Source: Clostridium acetireducens DSM 10703 | GTDB taxonomy: Bacteria; Bacillota; Clostridia; Clostridiales; Clostridiaceae | DNA: 64,000 bases | NCBI RefSeq assembly: GCF_001758365.1 | Contig: NZ_LZFO01000008.1 | Coordinates: forward strand, 23,252 to 87,251 | Direction of reading: 5' to 3' | Part shown: piece by piece, positions 18,880 through 26,439 of the stretch | Position numbering within the stretch: the stretch's first letter is position 1 | How the letters are laid out: every line of letters starts with the position of its first letter | Made by a program: the position numbers and the translations under genes | Notes under the pieces: model-generated | What the model was told of the DNA's origin: nothing | Databases searched by the model: none | What the model saw: only the letters and a program-made list of their open reading frames with translations

Positions 18880-20277
18880 ATGGAAAACTTAATTCAAATC
18901 TTTAGTAAAATTGATTCTATACTATGGGGAGCACCTCTACTAATTTTATTAGTAGGTACAGGAGTGTATTTAACTATACGACTAGGATTGCTTCAAATAG
19001 TAAAGCTTCCTTTAGCTTTAAAACTTTTATTTGCAAAAGATGATGATGCTAATGGAGAAGGAGATGTATCTAGTTTTGCAGCACTATGTACTGCATTAGC
19101 AGCTACTATAGGAACAGGTAATATAGTAGGGGTAGCTACAGCAATAAAAGCTGGAGGACCAGGAGCACTTTTTTGGATGTGGGTAGCAGCATTCTTTGGA
19201 ATGGCCACTAAATATGCAGAAGGACTTTTAGCAGTAAAGTACAGAGAAATTGATAAAAATGGACAAATGTCTGGAGGTCCTATGTATTATATAGAAAAGG
19301 GACTAGGTATTAAATGGCTTGCTAAAGCATTTGCTGTATTTGGTATAGGAGTTGCATTTTTCGGAATAGGAACATTTCCTCAAGTTAATGCAATTACAGA
19401 ATCATTTAATGTAGCTTATGGAATACCTATTTTAATTTCAGCAGCAATAGTATCAATTTTAGTTGCTTTAGTAACTCTAGGTGGATTAAAAAGCATAGCT
19501 AGAGTTTCAGAAATTATAGTACCTTTTATGGCGATATTTTATGTAATAGCATCTATAGCAATATTAGTAATTAATGCAAATTTAATACCAGCAACTTTTG
19601 GGCTAATATTTAAATCAGCTTTTAAACCAACAGCTGCAATTGGAGGATTTGCAGGAGCAACTGTAAAAATGGCTATACAAAATGGTGTAGCAAGAGGAGT
19701 ATTCTCAAATGAATCTGGATTAGGAAGTGCACCTATTGCTGCAGCAGCAGCAAAAACAAAATCTTGTGTTAGACAAGGTCTTATATCAATGACAGGAACT
19801 TTCTTTGATACAATAGTTATTTGTACTATGACAGGAGTAGTACTTGTAATGACAGGAGTTTGGAATTCACCAGATTTAGCAGGAGCATCAATGACTAATG
19901 CAGCTTTTTGTAAAGGACTTTTGATGCCATCTTTAGGAAAAGCTATAATTAGTATAGGACTAGCATTCTTTGCTTTTACAACTATACTTGGATGGAATTA
20001 TTATGGTGAAAGATGTACAGAATATCTATTTGGAGTAAAAGGAATAATACCATATAGAATTATATTTATAGTACTTGTTTCTTTAGGAGCATTCTTAAAA
20101 TTAGATTTAATATGGATAATTGCAGATATAGTAAATGGACTTATGGCAATACCTAACTTAATTGCTATAGTAGGATTAAGTGGTGTTATTGTAAGAGAAA
20201 CAAAAATGTATTTTGATAAAAAAGTAAAAGAAGAGTATAAAGAAATAGAAGAACTAAATGTAGCTTCAGGAAAATAA
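18880..20277 (+). CDS. Alanine/glycine:cation symporter (AgcS family)
   Basis: Sodium-coupled alanine or glycine transporter of the inner membrane. About ten hydrophobic segments are visible. AGCS-family segments include AATIGTGNIVGVATAIKAGG, MSGGPMYYIEKGLG, GVARGVFSNESGLGSAPIAAA and the C-terminal TILGWNYYGERC. Length 465 aa is complete. Its glycine riboswitch indicates glycine as substrate or signal; import versus export is not decided by the sequence. Confidence 0.94.
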   Translation: MENLIQIFSKIDSILWGAPLLILLVGTGVYLTIRLGLLQIVKLPLALKLLFAKDDDANGEGDVSSFAALCTALAATIGTGNIVGVATAIKAGGPGALFWMWVAAFFGMATKYAEGLLAVKYREIDKNGQMSGGPMYYIEKGLGIKWLAKAFAVFGIGVAFFGIGTFPQVNAITESFNVAYGIPILISAAIVSILVALVTLGGLKSIARVSEIIVPFMAIFYVIASIAILVINANLIPATFGLIFKSAFKPTAAIGGFAGATVKMAIQNGVARGVFSNESGLGSAPIAAAAAKTKSCVRQGLISMTGTFFDTIVICTMTGVVLVMTGVWNSPDLAGASMTNAAFCKGLLMPSLGKAIISIGLAFFAFTTILGWNYYGERCTEYLFGVKGIIPYRIIFIVLVSLGAFLKLDLIWIIADIVNGLMAIPNLIAIVGLSGVIVRETKMYFDKKVKEEYKEIEELNVASGK

Positions 20278-20311
20278 ATGGGACGGTTAACAAATATATA
20301 GGTATTGTTAT

Positions 20312-20349
20312 AAAAAGCCATTGACATGTATAATTGTCAATGGCTTTTA
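20312..20349 (+). terminator. Terminator after the symporter gene
   Basis: AAAAGCCATTGAC pairs with GTCAATGGCTTTT around ATGTATAATT. The A and T runs on either side could make it bidirectional and also serve the RAYT gene from the other strand. Confidence 0.85.
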
Positions 20350-20527
20350 TTAATAAGAAAATAGTATATAATTTAGTTAATAATTAATTATTATATATAG
20401 TTTAAATTAAAAATTAAATAATTTCAAATAGCTTGTCTAATTTATTAGTATTAAAATTAAATGAACTGTATTTTTATAAAAATTTTTATTCTAAAACAAG
20501 GCAATATGAATAATTATTAAAATAAAA

Positions 20528-21448
20528 TTAAGAATAGGAATTTATAAAATCAAAAATGATGTTTTTGTATTTGTTTTCCATAAGATAGAATCCTTTATTG
20601 CATAAATTAGAAATATGAGAACAAGTTATATTACCTAAAGTATGGCAAATTTGTTTATATGAAAAATTACAAAGAGATCTCATTAATAAAGCACATAAGC
20701 ATCTAAAATTGGTTAGTTTTCTATTATATTTTATATTTATATAATTTGAGTTTATTTTAAGATAGTTAGAAGTAAAATCTATTATTTTATTAGGAGAAAT
20801 ATTTCTTATAATAGGTTTAAGTTCGCTTCTATATTCTGTTTTTATATTTAATTGCTCAAAATCATTGAAATTAGAATTATTTTTAGGATCAAGTCCAATT
20901 CTAGAATAAACAAAATTTTCATATAATTTTTTGGACAATGCAATATTTAAACTAAATTTTTTAAGTATAAAATGTGTATCTATATTCAAATATCCATTAG
21001 ATTTGTTAGAAATGTAATCCTTAAAACTAGAAAATTTATATTTGTCTACATTATTTTTATATTTAAAAATATCCTTAGGATTATTATGTATATAAGCAGA
21101 TAAGCATAATAAATATTTATCATCCTTTATTATAATAGATTTAAATCTTTCAGCAAAAACTGGACCATGTCTATCATATTTTTTGTTATAATATCTAGCG
21201 TAACATTGATTTATATTATGCATAAACTTGCTTATATCTGCACCATTTGAGTTAATAATAAAATGAGCATGGGTATTCATTAAACAGAAAGAATAAACGT
21301 TAAATAAAAATATTTTTTTGTATTTATTCATTAAATTTAAATATCTTTTTTTATCTAAATTATTTCTAAATAATTTTATTTCTTTTATACTTCTCACTAT
21401 TACATGGTAAACTCCATTTGATATTTTTATTCTAGCAGTTCTAGGCAA
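20528..21448 (-). CDS. REP-associated tyrosine transposase (RAYT, IS200-like Y1)
   Basis: Single-strand HUH-type transposase fold. His60-x-His62 lies in MNTHAHFII, and the region around Tyr83 (NQCYARYYNKKYDRHGPVFA, then ERFKS) is the RAYT signature with the probable catalytic tyrosine. After the catalytic domain (1-150) there is a C-terminal domain (about 205-306) with a helix-turn-helix of the DnaA-C type, common in Firmicute members. The frame is intact at 306 aa. Such proteins mobilise or maintain REP/REPIN repeats rather than themselves, which fits the motif copies in this window. Confidence 0.88.
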   Translation of the reverse strand: MPRTARIKISNGVYHVIVRSIKEIKLFRNNLDKKRYLNLMNKYKKIFLFNVYSFCLMNTHAHFIINSNGADISKFMHNINQCYARYYNKKYDRHGPVFAERFKSIIIKDDKYLLCLSAYIHNNPKDIFKYKNNVDKYKFSSFKDYISNKSNGYLNIDTHFILKKFSLNIALSKKLYENFVYSRIGLDPKNNSNFNDFEQLNIKTEYRSELKPIIRNISPNKIIDFTSNYLKINSNYINIKYNRKLTNFRCLCALLMRSLCNFSYKQICHTLGNITCSHISNLCNKGFYLMENKYKNIIFDFINSYS

Positions 21449-21651
21449 AAAAACACATCCTTTATATTATTTATTTTTAATTATTAACTAATAGTATAAA
21501 AATTAATCAACACTTTTTTTATTTATATTAGATTAATAAAATTTGATTAAATAAAAAAACATCCCAAAAATTAATTAACCGTCCCCAAATTATTGACATA
21601 AAAAAAATATTGATATAAAATAATTTTATATTATTTAGGAGGCTAAACAAA

Positions 21652-22080
21652 ATGAACTGTGAATTTGATAAATGGGTTGGATATTGGATAAAAATAATAT
21701 TTAGAAACATAACAAATTTACACAATAAAAATCTAGAAAAATACAACATTACTAATTCTCAAATAGCAGTACTAGCTATATTATGGAGAGAAGATGGATT
21801 AACACAAAAGGAAATAGGAGACAAAATTCAAATAAGACCTGCATCTTTAACGGGTTTAGTAAATAGTTTGCTAGACAAGAAACTTATACTAAGAAAGCTA
21901 GATGAAAAAGATGCAAGAAATAAAAGACTATATTTAACAGAAGAAGGTGCAAAATTAAAATCTGTAAGTTTAGAAATAATAAATAAATTAGAAGAAACAC
22001 TAGTAAAAGGATTTAGCAAAGAAGAAAAGCAACTTTTAATATATTGGCTTAAAAAGATTTATAATAATTTAGGAACCTAA
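21652..22080 (+). CDS. MarR family transcriptional regulator
   Basis: Winged-helix repressor, 142 aa. The recognition region is LTQKEIGDKIQIRPASLTGLVNSLLDKKLI, with the wing at RKLDEKDARNKRLYLTEEG. AGGAGG lies before the ATG. It precedes a MATE exporter gene by 35 nt and probably controls that gene; the ligand is unknown. Confidence 0.93.
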   Translation: MNCEFDKWVGYWIKIIFRNITNLHNKNLEKYNITNSQIAVLAILWREDGLTQKEIGDKIQIRPASLTGLVNSLLDKKLILRKLDEKDARNKRLYLTEEGAKLKSVSLEIINKLEETLVKGFSKEEKQLLIYWLKKIYNNLGT

Positions 22081-22115
22081 ATTATTAATATAATGTAATA
22101 TTGGAGGAGTATATA

Positions 22116-23450
22116 ATGGATCATTCAAAGCAATTAGCTACAGAAAAAGTTAGCAAGTTATTAATTAAATTTTCTATTCCTGCTATTGTAGGAATGTTGG
22201 TAAACGCACTATATAATATAGTAGACAGAATATTTATAGGAAATGGAGTAGGAGCCTTAGCTATTTCAGGACTTAGCATAACATTCCCTATTGTAATAAT
22301 TATAATGGCTTTTGGTATGCTAGTGGGCATAGGTTCAGCAGCAAGTATTTCCATAAAGCTTGGAGAAAATAAAAAAGATGAAGCAGAAAAAATATTAGGA
22401 AATGCATTTATACTATCTATAGTAGTATCTATAATAGTAACAATATTAGGATTTATATTTATGGATGATGTATTAAAATCCTTTGGTGCTAGTGATAAAA
22501 CCATTTATTATGTAAAAGAATACCTTTCCATAATATTAATAGGAGCAGTACTTCAAAACATAGGTTTTGGACTTAATAATATTATACGTGCTGAAGGAAA
22601 TCCTAAAGTTGCCATGAAAACAATGTTAATAGGTGCTATAACTAACACAATTTTAGACCCTATTTTTATATTTATTTTCAAATTAGGAATAAAAGGAGCA
22701 GCATTAGCTACAATTATTTCCCAAGGAATAAATGCCATTTGGGTATTAAATTATTTTGTAAAAGGAAATAGCACATTAAAATTAAAAACTGAAAACTTCA
22801 AATTAAACAAAAAAATAATCATAACTATATTCAGTATAGGTATGTCTCCATTTGCTATGCAAATAGCAGCTAGTTTTGTAAATGTAATATTAAATAAAAA
22901 TTTAGTTAGATATGGAGGAGACTTTGCTATAGGAGCTATGGGAATAATAAATAGCATATCTATGTTAATATTAATGCCTATATTTGGTATAAATCAAGGT
23001 TCACAGCCTATTATTGGCTACAATTATGGTGCAAAGCAAAATGAAAGAGTTAAAAAAACATTAAAAGCTGCTATATTCGCAGCTACTACCATTGCAACTT
23101 TTGGATTTATATTAGTAGAAACTATTCCAGATGTGCTAATTAAAATATTTAGCAGCGATAGTGAACAATTAATAGATATAGGAACTAAAGGTATAAGAGT
23201 TTTTCTATTTATGCTTCCTATAATAGGATTCCAAATAGTATGTTCTAATTATTTTCAAGCTATTGGAAAAGCTAAAATATCTATTTTGTTATCCTTATCC
23301 AGACAAGTTATAGTTTTAATTCCCTTATTACTAATATTACCTAAATATTTAGGACTAAAAGGAGTTTGGCTTTCTGCACCTATTTCTGACATAACAGCAT
23401 CGCTACTTACAGCAGTATTTATATTTAAAGAAATGAAAGACTTAAAATGA
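22116..23450 (+). CDS. MATE family multidrug/metabolite efflux transporter
   Basis: Twelve-helix antiporter with two MatE domains (about 15-175 and 235-395). Family segments include IPAIVGMLVNALYNIVDRIFIG, GFGLNNIIRAEGNP and GINQGSQPIIGYNYGAKQ. The ATG at 22116 is chosen over the TTG at 22101 because GGAGGAG (22103-22109) lies just upstream of it. It forms a two-gene unit with the MarR gene. Its stop codon is the first part of the long perfect palindrome at 23449-23531. Confidence 0.92.
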   Translation: MDHSKQLATEKVSKLLIKFSIPAIVGMLVNALYNIVDRIFIGNGVGALAISGLSITFPIVIIIMAFGMLVGIGSAASISIKLGENKKDEAEKILGNAFILSIVVSIIVTILGFIFMDDVLKSFGASDKTIYYVKEYLSIILIGAVLQNIGFGLNNIIRAEGNPKVAMKTMLIGAITNTILDPIFIFIFKLGIKGAALATIISQGINAIWVLNYFVKGNSTLKLKTENFKLNKKIIITIFSIGMSPFAMQIAASFVNVILNKNLVRYGGDFAIGAMGIINSISMLILMPIFGINQGSQPIIGYNYGAKQNERVKKTLKAAIFAATTIATFGFILVETIPDVLIKIFSSDSEQLIDIGTKGIRVFLFMLPIIGFQIVCSNYFQAIGKAKISILLSLSRQVIVLIPLLLILPKYLGLKGVWLSAPISDITASLLTAVFIFKEMKDLK

Positions 23451-23531
23451 CCCCATGTGTGTAAAAAATGGAAAAAGGTATACGGTAACAATTACCGTAT
23501 ACCTTTTTCCATTTTTTACACACATGGGGTC
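23449..23531. repeat. Perfect 40-bp inverted repeat with 3-nt loop
   Basis: The left arm starts GACCCCATGTGTGTAAAAAA and ends GGTATACGGTAA. The loop is CAA, and the right arm is its exact complement ending CACACATGGGGTC. It begins inside the MATE stop codon and ends 1 nt before the -35 box of the iron operon. The end motif GACCCCATGTGT differs from GGGGACGGTTAA, so it is a separate repeat class. It would form a very strong hairpin in RNA and can end MATE transcription. Confidence 0.9.
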
Positions 23532-23586
23532 TTGACAAAAATAAAAAATTATTGTATAGTCTATATGAAAATGATTATCAATTTCA
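23532..23586 (+). promoter_or_regulatory. Sigma-A promoter with Fur box
   Basis: -35 TTGACA (23532-23537), 17-nt spacer, -10 TATAGT (23555-23560). A Fur-type palindrome follows at 23566-23586 (TGAAAATGAT / TATCAATTTCA halves) over the start region. It implies iron repression of the chemotaxis-type gene and the genes behind it. Confidence 0.75.
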
Positions 23587-23608
23587 TACAATTTAGGAGT
23601 GAAAACTA

Positions 23609-24616
23609 ATGATAAAATTCTTAAAAAAATATTCTAGAAAACTCAACAAATTCAATACTTCACCTAAAACACATAAAATTGAAAAAGAAGAATTTAATTA
23701 TGAAGAAAAAAGGTTACCAGAAGAAAATGATTATGATAATTTAAATAAAATAATTAAAAAAAATAAAATACAAAATTCAGATACAATTTTTGATTCTGTG
23801 AAAAATATTGTAAAAAAAATTAAAGAAAGTTTAAATATACAAAAGGCAAAATCTAAGGAAGGATTTGAAAAAATATGCAATTTAGCAAATGAAATAAACA
23901 ATATAACTTTAAATGCAGAAGAAATAAAAATTAAGTGTGATAAATGCAGAGAGGATAAAGACTTAGGTGTATGTGAAATACAAAAATTAGATGAAACATT
24001 TGAAGCTAATAAAAATAGTATAAAGGATTTAAAAAACAATATAGAGACTTTAATGGTGAAGTCTGAAGCTATAGGAAATATATTAGAGACCATAGGGGCT
24101 ATATCTAAAAAAACTAATATTTTAGCATTAAATGCAGCTATAGAAGCGGCAAAAGCAGGAGAAGCTGGAAAAGGATTTTCAGTAGTGGCAGATGAAATTA
24201 GAAAATTGGCAAAGGAAACAGTAAAAGCTTCTGAAAATATAAAAGGCATTGTAATAGAAATTCAAAAGGAAATAGATAGTACTAAGAAAAATATGGATAA
24301 AGAAAGAAATATGATAAGTAAAGCAGGAAACGCTTTAAATACAGTTAGTAATACTTTTGAAAACATAGAAGAGTCTATTTTGGATACTACTTTTGGAGTA
24401 AACATACTATATAGACAAATAGAACAAATAAACGAAAACAACAAAGCTGTATTAGAATTTTTTCAAACTAATGAAGATATTTATAATGAATTAGAAGTAT
24501 GTGGGGATAAAGTAGAAAACTATATTGAAAATTATAATAATAATATAAAAAGTTTTTTTGATGAATTTCAAAATCTAAAAAATAAAAAAGTAAAAATTAA
24601 GGGGGAAGTAGTGTGA
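23609..24616 (+). CDS. Cytoplasmic methyl-accepting chemotaxis-type protein
   Basis: Soluble MCP: no membrane helix and no recognisable ligand domain. The N-terminal 80 residues are charged and likely coiled-coil. The signalling hairpin tip ([20 protein letters not shown], then [17 protein letters not shown]) is intact at about residues 168-202 with long helices on both sides. Cys111, Cys114 and Cys121 ([17 protein letters not shown]) precede the tip and could bind metal or sense redox; that is inference. It heads a Fur-controlled gene set leading to feoAAB, so it may couple iron status to chemotaxis or act locally. Confidence 0.88.
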   Translation: MIKFLKKYSRKLNKFNTSPKTHKIEKEEFNYEEKRLPEENDYDNLNKIIKKNKIQNSDTIFDSVKNIVKKIKESLNIQKAKSKEGFEKICNLANEINNITLNAEEIKIKCDKCREDKDLGVCEIQKLDETFEANKNSIKDLKNNIETLMVKSEAIGNILETIGAISKKTNILALNAAIEAAKAGEAGKGFSVVADEIRKLAKETVKASENIKGIVIEIQKEIDSTKKNMDKERNMISKAGNALNTVSNTFENIEESILDTTFGVNILYRQIEQINENNKAVLEFFQTNEDIYNELEVCGDKVENYIENYNNNIKSFFDEFQNLKNKKVKIKGEVV

Positions 24617-24933
24617 GTGTATTAGTAGTAGGCGGAGATAAAATAGACAATATTAAAGAAAATTTGAAAGATGTAGGTTTTGACAAAATAAAACATGTAA
24701 GTGGAAGGAGAAAAAAGCATAGACAAGTTCAAATTCCTGCTAATATAGATTTAGTATTAGTACTTACAGATTTTATAGGACATAAAGTAGCTGAAACTAT
24801 AAAAAATCAATCAAAAAGTTCGGATGTAAAAATTATATATTCAAAACGCTCTTGGATAAATATTGAGAAATCTTTAAAAAATGATGGTTGGATAAATTAT
24901 GGTAAATACTTTAATATAAAAAAAAGGAGATGA
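24613..24933 (+). CDS. DUF2325 family protein
   Basis: Small Rossmann-like protein (106 aa): [20 protein letters not shown], then [15 protein letters not shown], a basic segment, and [21 protein letters not shown]2325 proteins often accompany iron-regulated genes in Clostridia; no biochemical role is established that I know of. The GTG start overlaps the upstream stop codon by 4 nt (GTGA), so translation is coupled to the MCP. Confidence 0.8.
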   Translation: MSVLVVGGDKIDNIKENLKDVGFDKIKHVSGRRKKHRQVQIPANIDLVLVLTDFIGHKVAETIKNQSKSSDVKIIYSKRSWINIEKSLKNDGWINYGKYFNIKKRR

Positions 24934-24937
24934 TTTT

Positions 24938-25210
24938 ATGATTATTAGGCTTTTAAAAGAATTTTCTAAGAGTAATAGCTATTCAAAATACAATACATCT
25001 AAAAAATTAGGTGTTTCTCCAGAAATTGTAGATGCTATGTTTAATAAGCTAATTTCTCTTAACTATATAGAAAAAGTGAAAAATTATAATTGTAGCGGAA
25101 ACTGTGGTTTAAATTGTTCTAAAAATGGTTGTAGTTGTGGCACAAGTGGCGAACTTGTGAGTATGTGGAAAATTACATCAAAAGGCAAAAGTGCTTTAAA
25201 AAGGATGTAG
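24938..25210 (+). CDS. FeoC-like winged-helix protein with cysteine cluster
   Basis: 90 aa. The N-terminal two-thirds form a winged helix (SKYNTSKKLGVSPEIVDAMFNKLISLNYIEKV). The wing carries five cysteines in CSGNCGLNCSKNGCSCG, a spacing suggestive of Fe-S or metal binding as in FeoC-like regulators. Located 4 nt after the DUF2325 gene and upstream of feoA/feoB, it is probably the iron-responsive partner of FeoB. AAAAGGAGATG lies before the ATG. Confidence 0.75.
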   Translation: MIIRLLKEFSKSNSYSKYNTSKKLGVSPEIVDAMFNKLISLNYIEKVKNYNCSGNCGLNCSKNGCSCGTSGELVSMWKITSKGKSALKRM

Positions 25211-25213
25211 CCT

Positions 25214-25816
25214 ATGAGTAAACATATAATAAGTAGATTTATTAATACTATAAGCAAAAAAGATGATAAGGAATATTTATTTGCAATACTTTTATATTTT
25301 ATAGCACCAACTATTCATGGTGTAAAACCTTCTACTATTGTAACTTTAAAACATCAAGGAAGAAATTTAAATAGTCTTTGGAATAAACACAAAGAAGAAT
25401 TTAAAAACAGTTATAATGTAGAATTTTATGAAATAAAAAGTGATAATGAAAGCACTACTATACTTTTTTATCATTTAGAAGAACTTACCAATACTTTAAA
25501 ATGTAATGAAAACTTAGTTTTTTTAAATAAATTTGGATACACAGAAGATATGACAGTAGAAGAATGTATAGAATATTTGAAAAGCAGATTTGATTTTAAT
25601 GGATGTCCTCATGAAATGGGAATATTTTTAGGAATACCTATAGAAGATGTAATTACTTTTATGGAAAATCCAGATAAAAAGTGTGTTATGTGTGGCTATT
25701 GGAAGGTATTTAATAATGTAGAAAAGGCAAGAAAAAAGTTTTATGATTATGATAAATCTAAAATTAAAATTATAAGAAATATATTAAGTAGTGACATAGA
25801 AACATACTCAGTTTAA
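25214..25816 (+). CDS. DUF3793 family protein
   Basis: 200 aa, soluble. Family signatures are ILLYFIAPTIHGVKPSTIV near the N-terminus, NGCPHEMGIFLGIPIEDVI in the middle, and KKCVMCGYWKVF near residue 160 with a Cys-x-x-Cys pair. DUF3793 has no defined activity that I know of. It recurs next to iron-uptake and flavodoxin-type genes in Clostridia (recalled, not checked). Fourth gene of the Fur-controlled unit, 3 nt after the FeoC-like gene. Confidence 0.78.
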   Translation: MSKHIISRFINTISKKDDKEYLFAILLYFIAPTIHGVKPSTIVTLKHQGRNLNSLWNKHKEEFKNSYNVEFYEIKSDNESTTILFYHLEELTNTLKCNENLVFLNKFGYTEDMTVEECIEYLKSRFDFNGCPHEMGIFLGIPIEDVITFMENPDKKCVMCGYWKVFNNVEKARKKFYDYDKSKIKIIRNILSSDIETYSV

Positions 25817-25867
25817 TAAGGCAATATATGCAGCATATTAAAGCATGTATTTTTTTATAAAATATAA

Positions 25868-25889
25868 TTGATAATGAATATCGATATCA
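25868..25889 (+). promoter_or_regulatory. Second Fur box, before feoA
   Basis: TTGATAATGAATATCGATAT followed by CA matches the Fur palindrome pattern. It lies 20 nt before the feoA GTG start, between DUF3793 and feoA, suggesting an internal iron-repressed promoter for feoAAB. Confidence 0.7.
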
Positions 25890-25908
25890 CATAAAAGGAG
25901 GAGTAGGT

Positions 25909-26145
25909 GTGGGTGACTTAACATTAAGCGATGTAGATGTAAACACTACAGTAAAAGTAGTTAACATTAAGCCAGGAAGTAAAGTAAAAAGAAGATTAAT
26001 GGATATGGGAATCATACGAGGAACAAAAATCAAAGTAGAAGGAAAAGCCCCTTTAGGAGATCCAATTTCAATTATAATAAGAGGATACCATTTGACATTA
26101 AGATCTAATGAGGCAAAAGACATTTTAGTAAAGGGGGAAGTATAG
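25909..26145 (+). CDS. feoA: FeoA family protein (first copy)
   Basis: SH3-like small protein (78 aa) that assists the FeoB ferrous-iron transporter. Signature segments are VNIKPGSKVKRRLMDMGIIRGTKIKVEGKAPLGDPI and LTLRSNEAKDILV. GTG start 7 nt after AAAGGAGG. It overlaps the second feoA by 1 nt. Confidence 0.92.
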   Translation: MGDLTLSDVDVNTTVKVVNIKPGSKVKRRLMDMGIIRGTKIKVEGKAPLGDPISIIIRGYHLTLRSNEAKDILVKGEV

Positions 26146-26423
26146 TGGAGTGTAGAGGATTTGGAAGAAGAAAAAGAGGAAACAGAGGAAATAGATTTAA
26201 AGGTATGCCTTTAAATTTAGCCACTAGAGGTACTAGGGTTAGAATAGAGTGTATTATGGGAAATGAAAATATAGTTATAAGGCTGAAAGAAATGGGACTA
26301 ATTAATGGAAAAATAATAAGTATAGCCAAAAATGATGTAGGCTCTTTAATATTAGGATTAGATGATAGTAGAATAATTTTAGCAAGAGGTATGGCTTCAA
26401 AAATATTAGTAAGTGAAATATAA
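26145..26423 (+). CDS. feoA: FeoA family protein (second copy, basic N-terminus)
   Basis: 92 aa. A Cys-containing basic leader (ECRGFGRRKRGNRGNRFKG) precedes the FeoA core (TRGTRVRIECIMGNENIVIR, then LKEMGLINGKIISIAKND). The GTG start overlaps the stop of the first copy, with AAAGGGGGAAG as ribosome binding site. Two feoA genes before feoB are common in Clostridia. Confidence 0.88.
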   Translation: MECRGFGRRKRGNRGNRFKGMPLNLATRGTRVRIECIMGNENIVIRLKEMGLINGKIISIAKNDVGSLILGLDDSRIILARGMASKILVSEI

Positions 26424-26439
26424 ATAGGAGGTAAGAGAT

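Larger units (their letters stand above)
20280..21586. mobile_element. RAYT transposase unit bounded by inverted REP motifs
   Basis: GGGACGGTTAAC (20280-20291) starts three bases after the symporter stop codon. TTAATTAACCGTCCCC (21571-21586) lies on the far side of the transposase gene in inverted orientation. The pair encloses one RAYT gene plus a terminator. The boundary motif is the same as in the REPIN elements at 8.5, 10.7 and 18.4 kb, linking this gene to those repeats. Confidence 0.7.
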
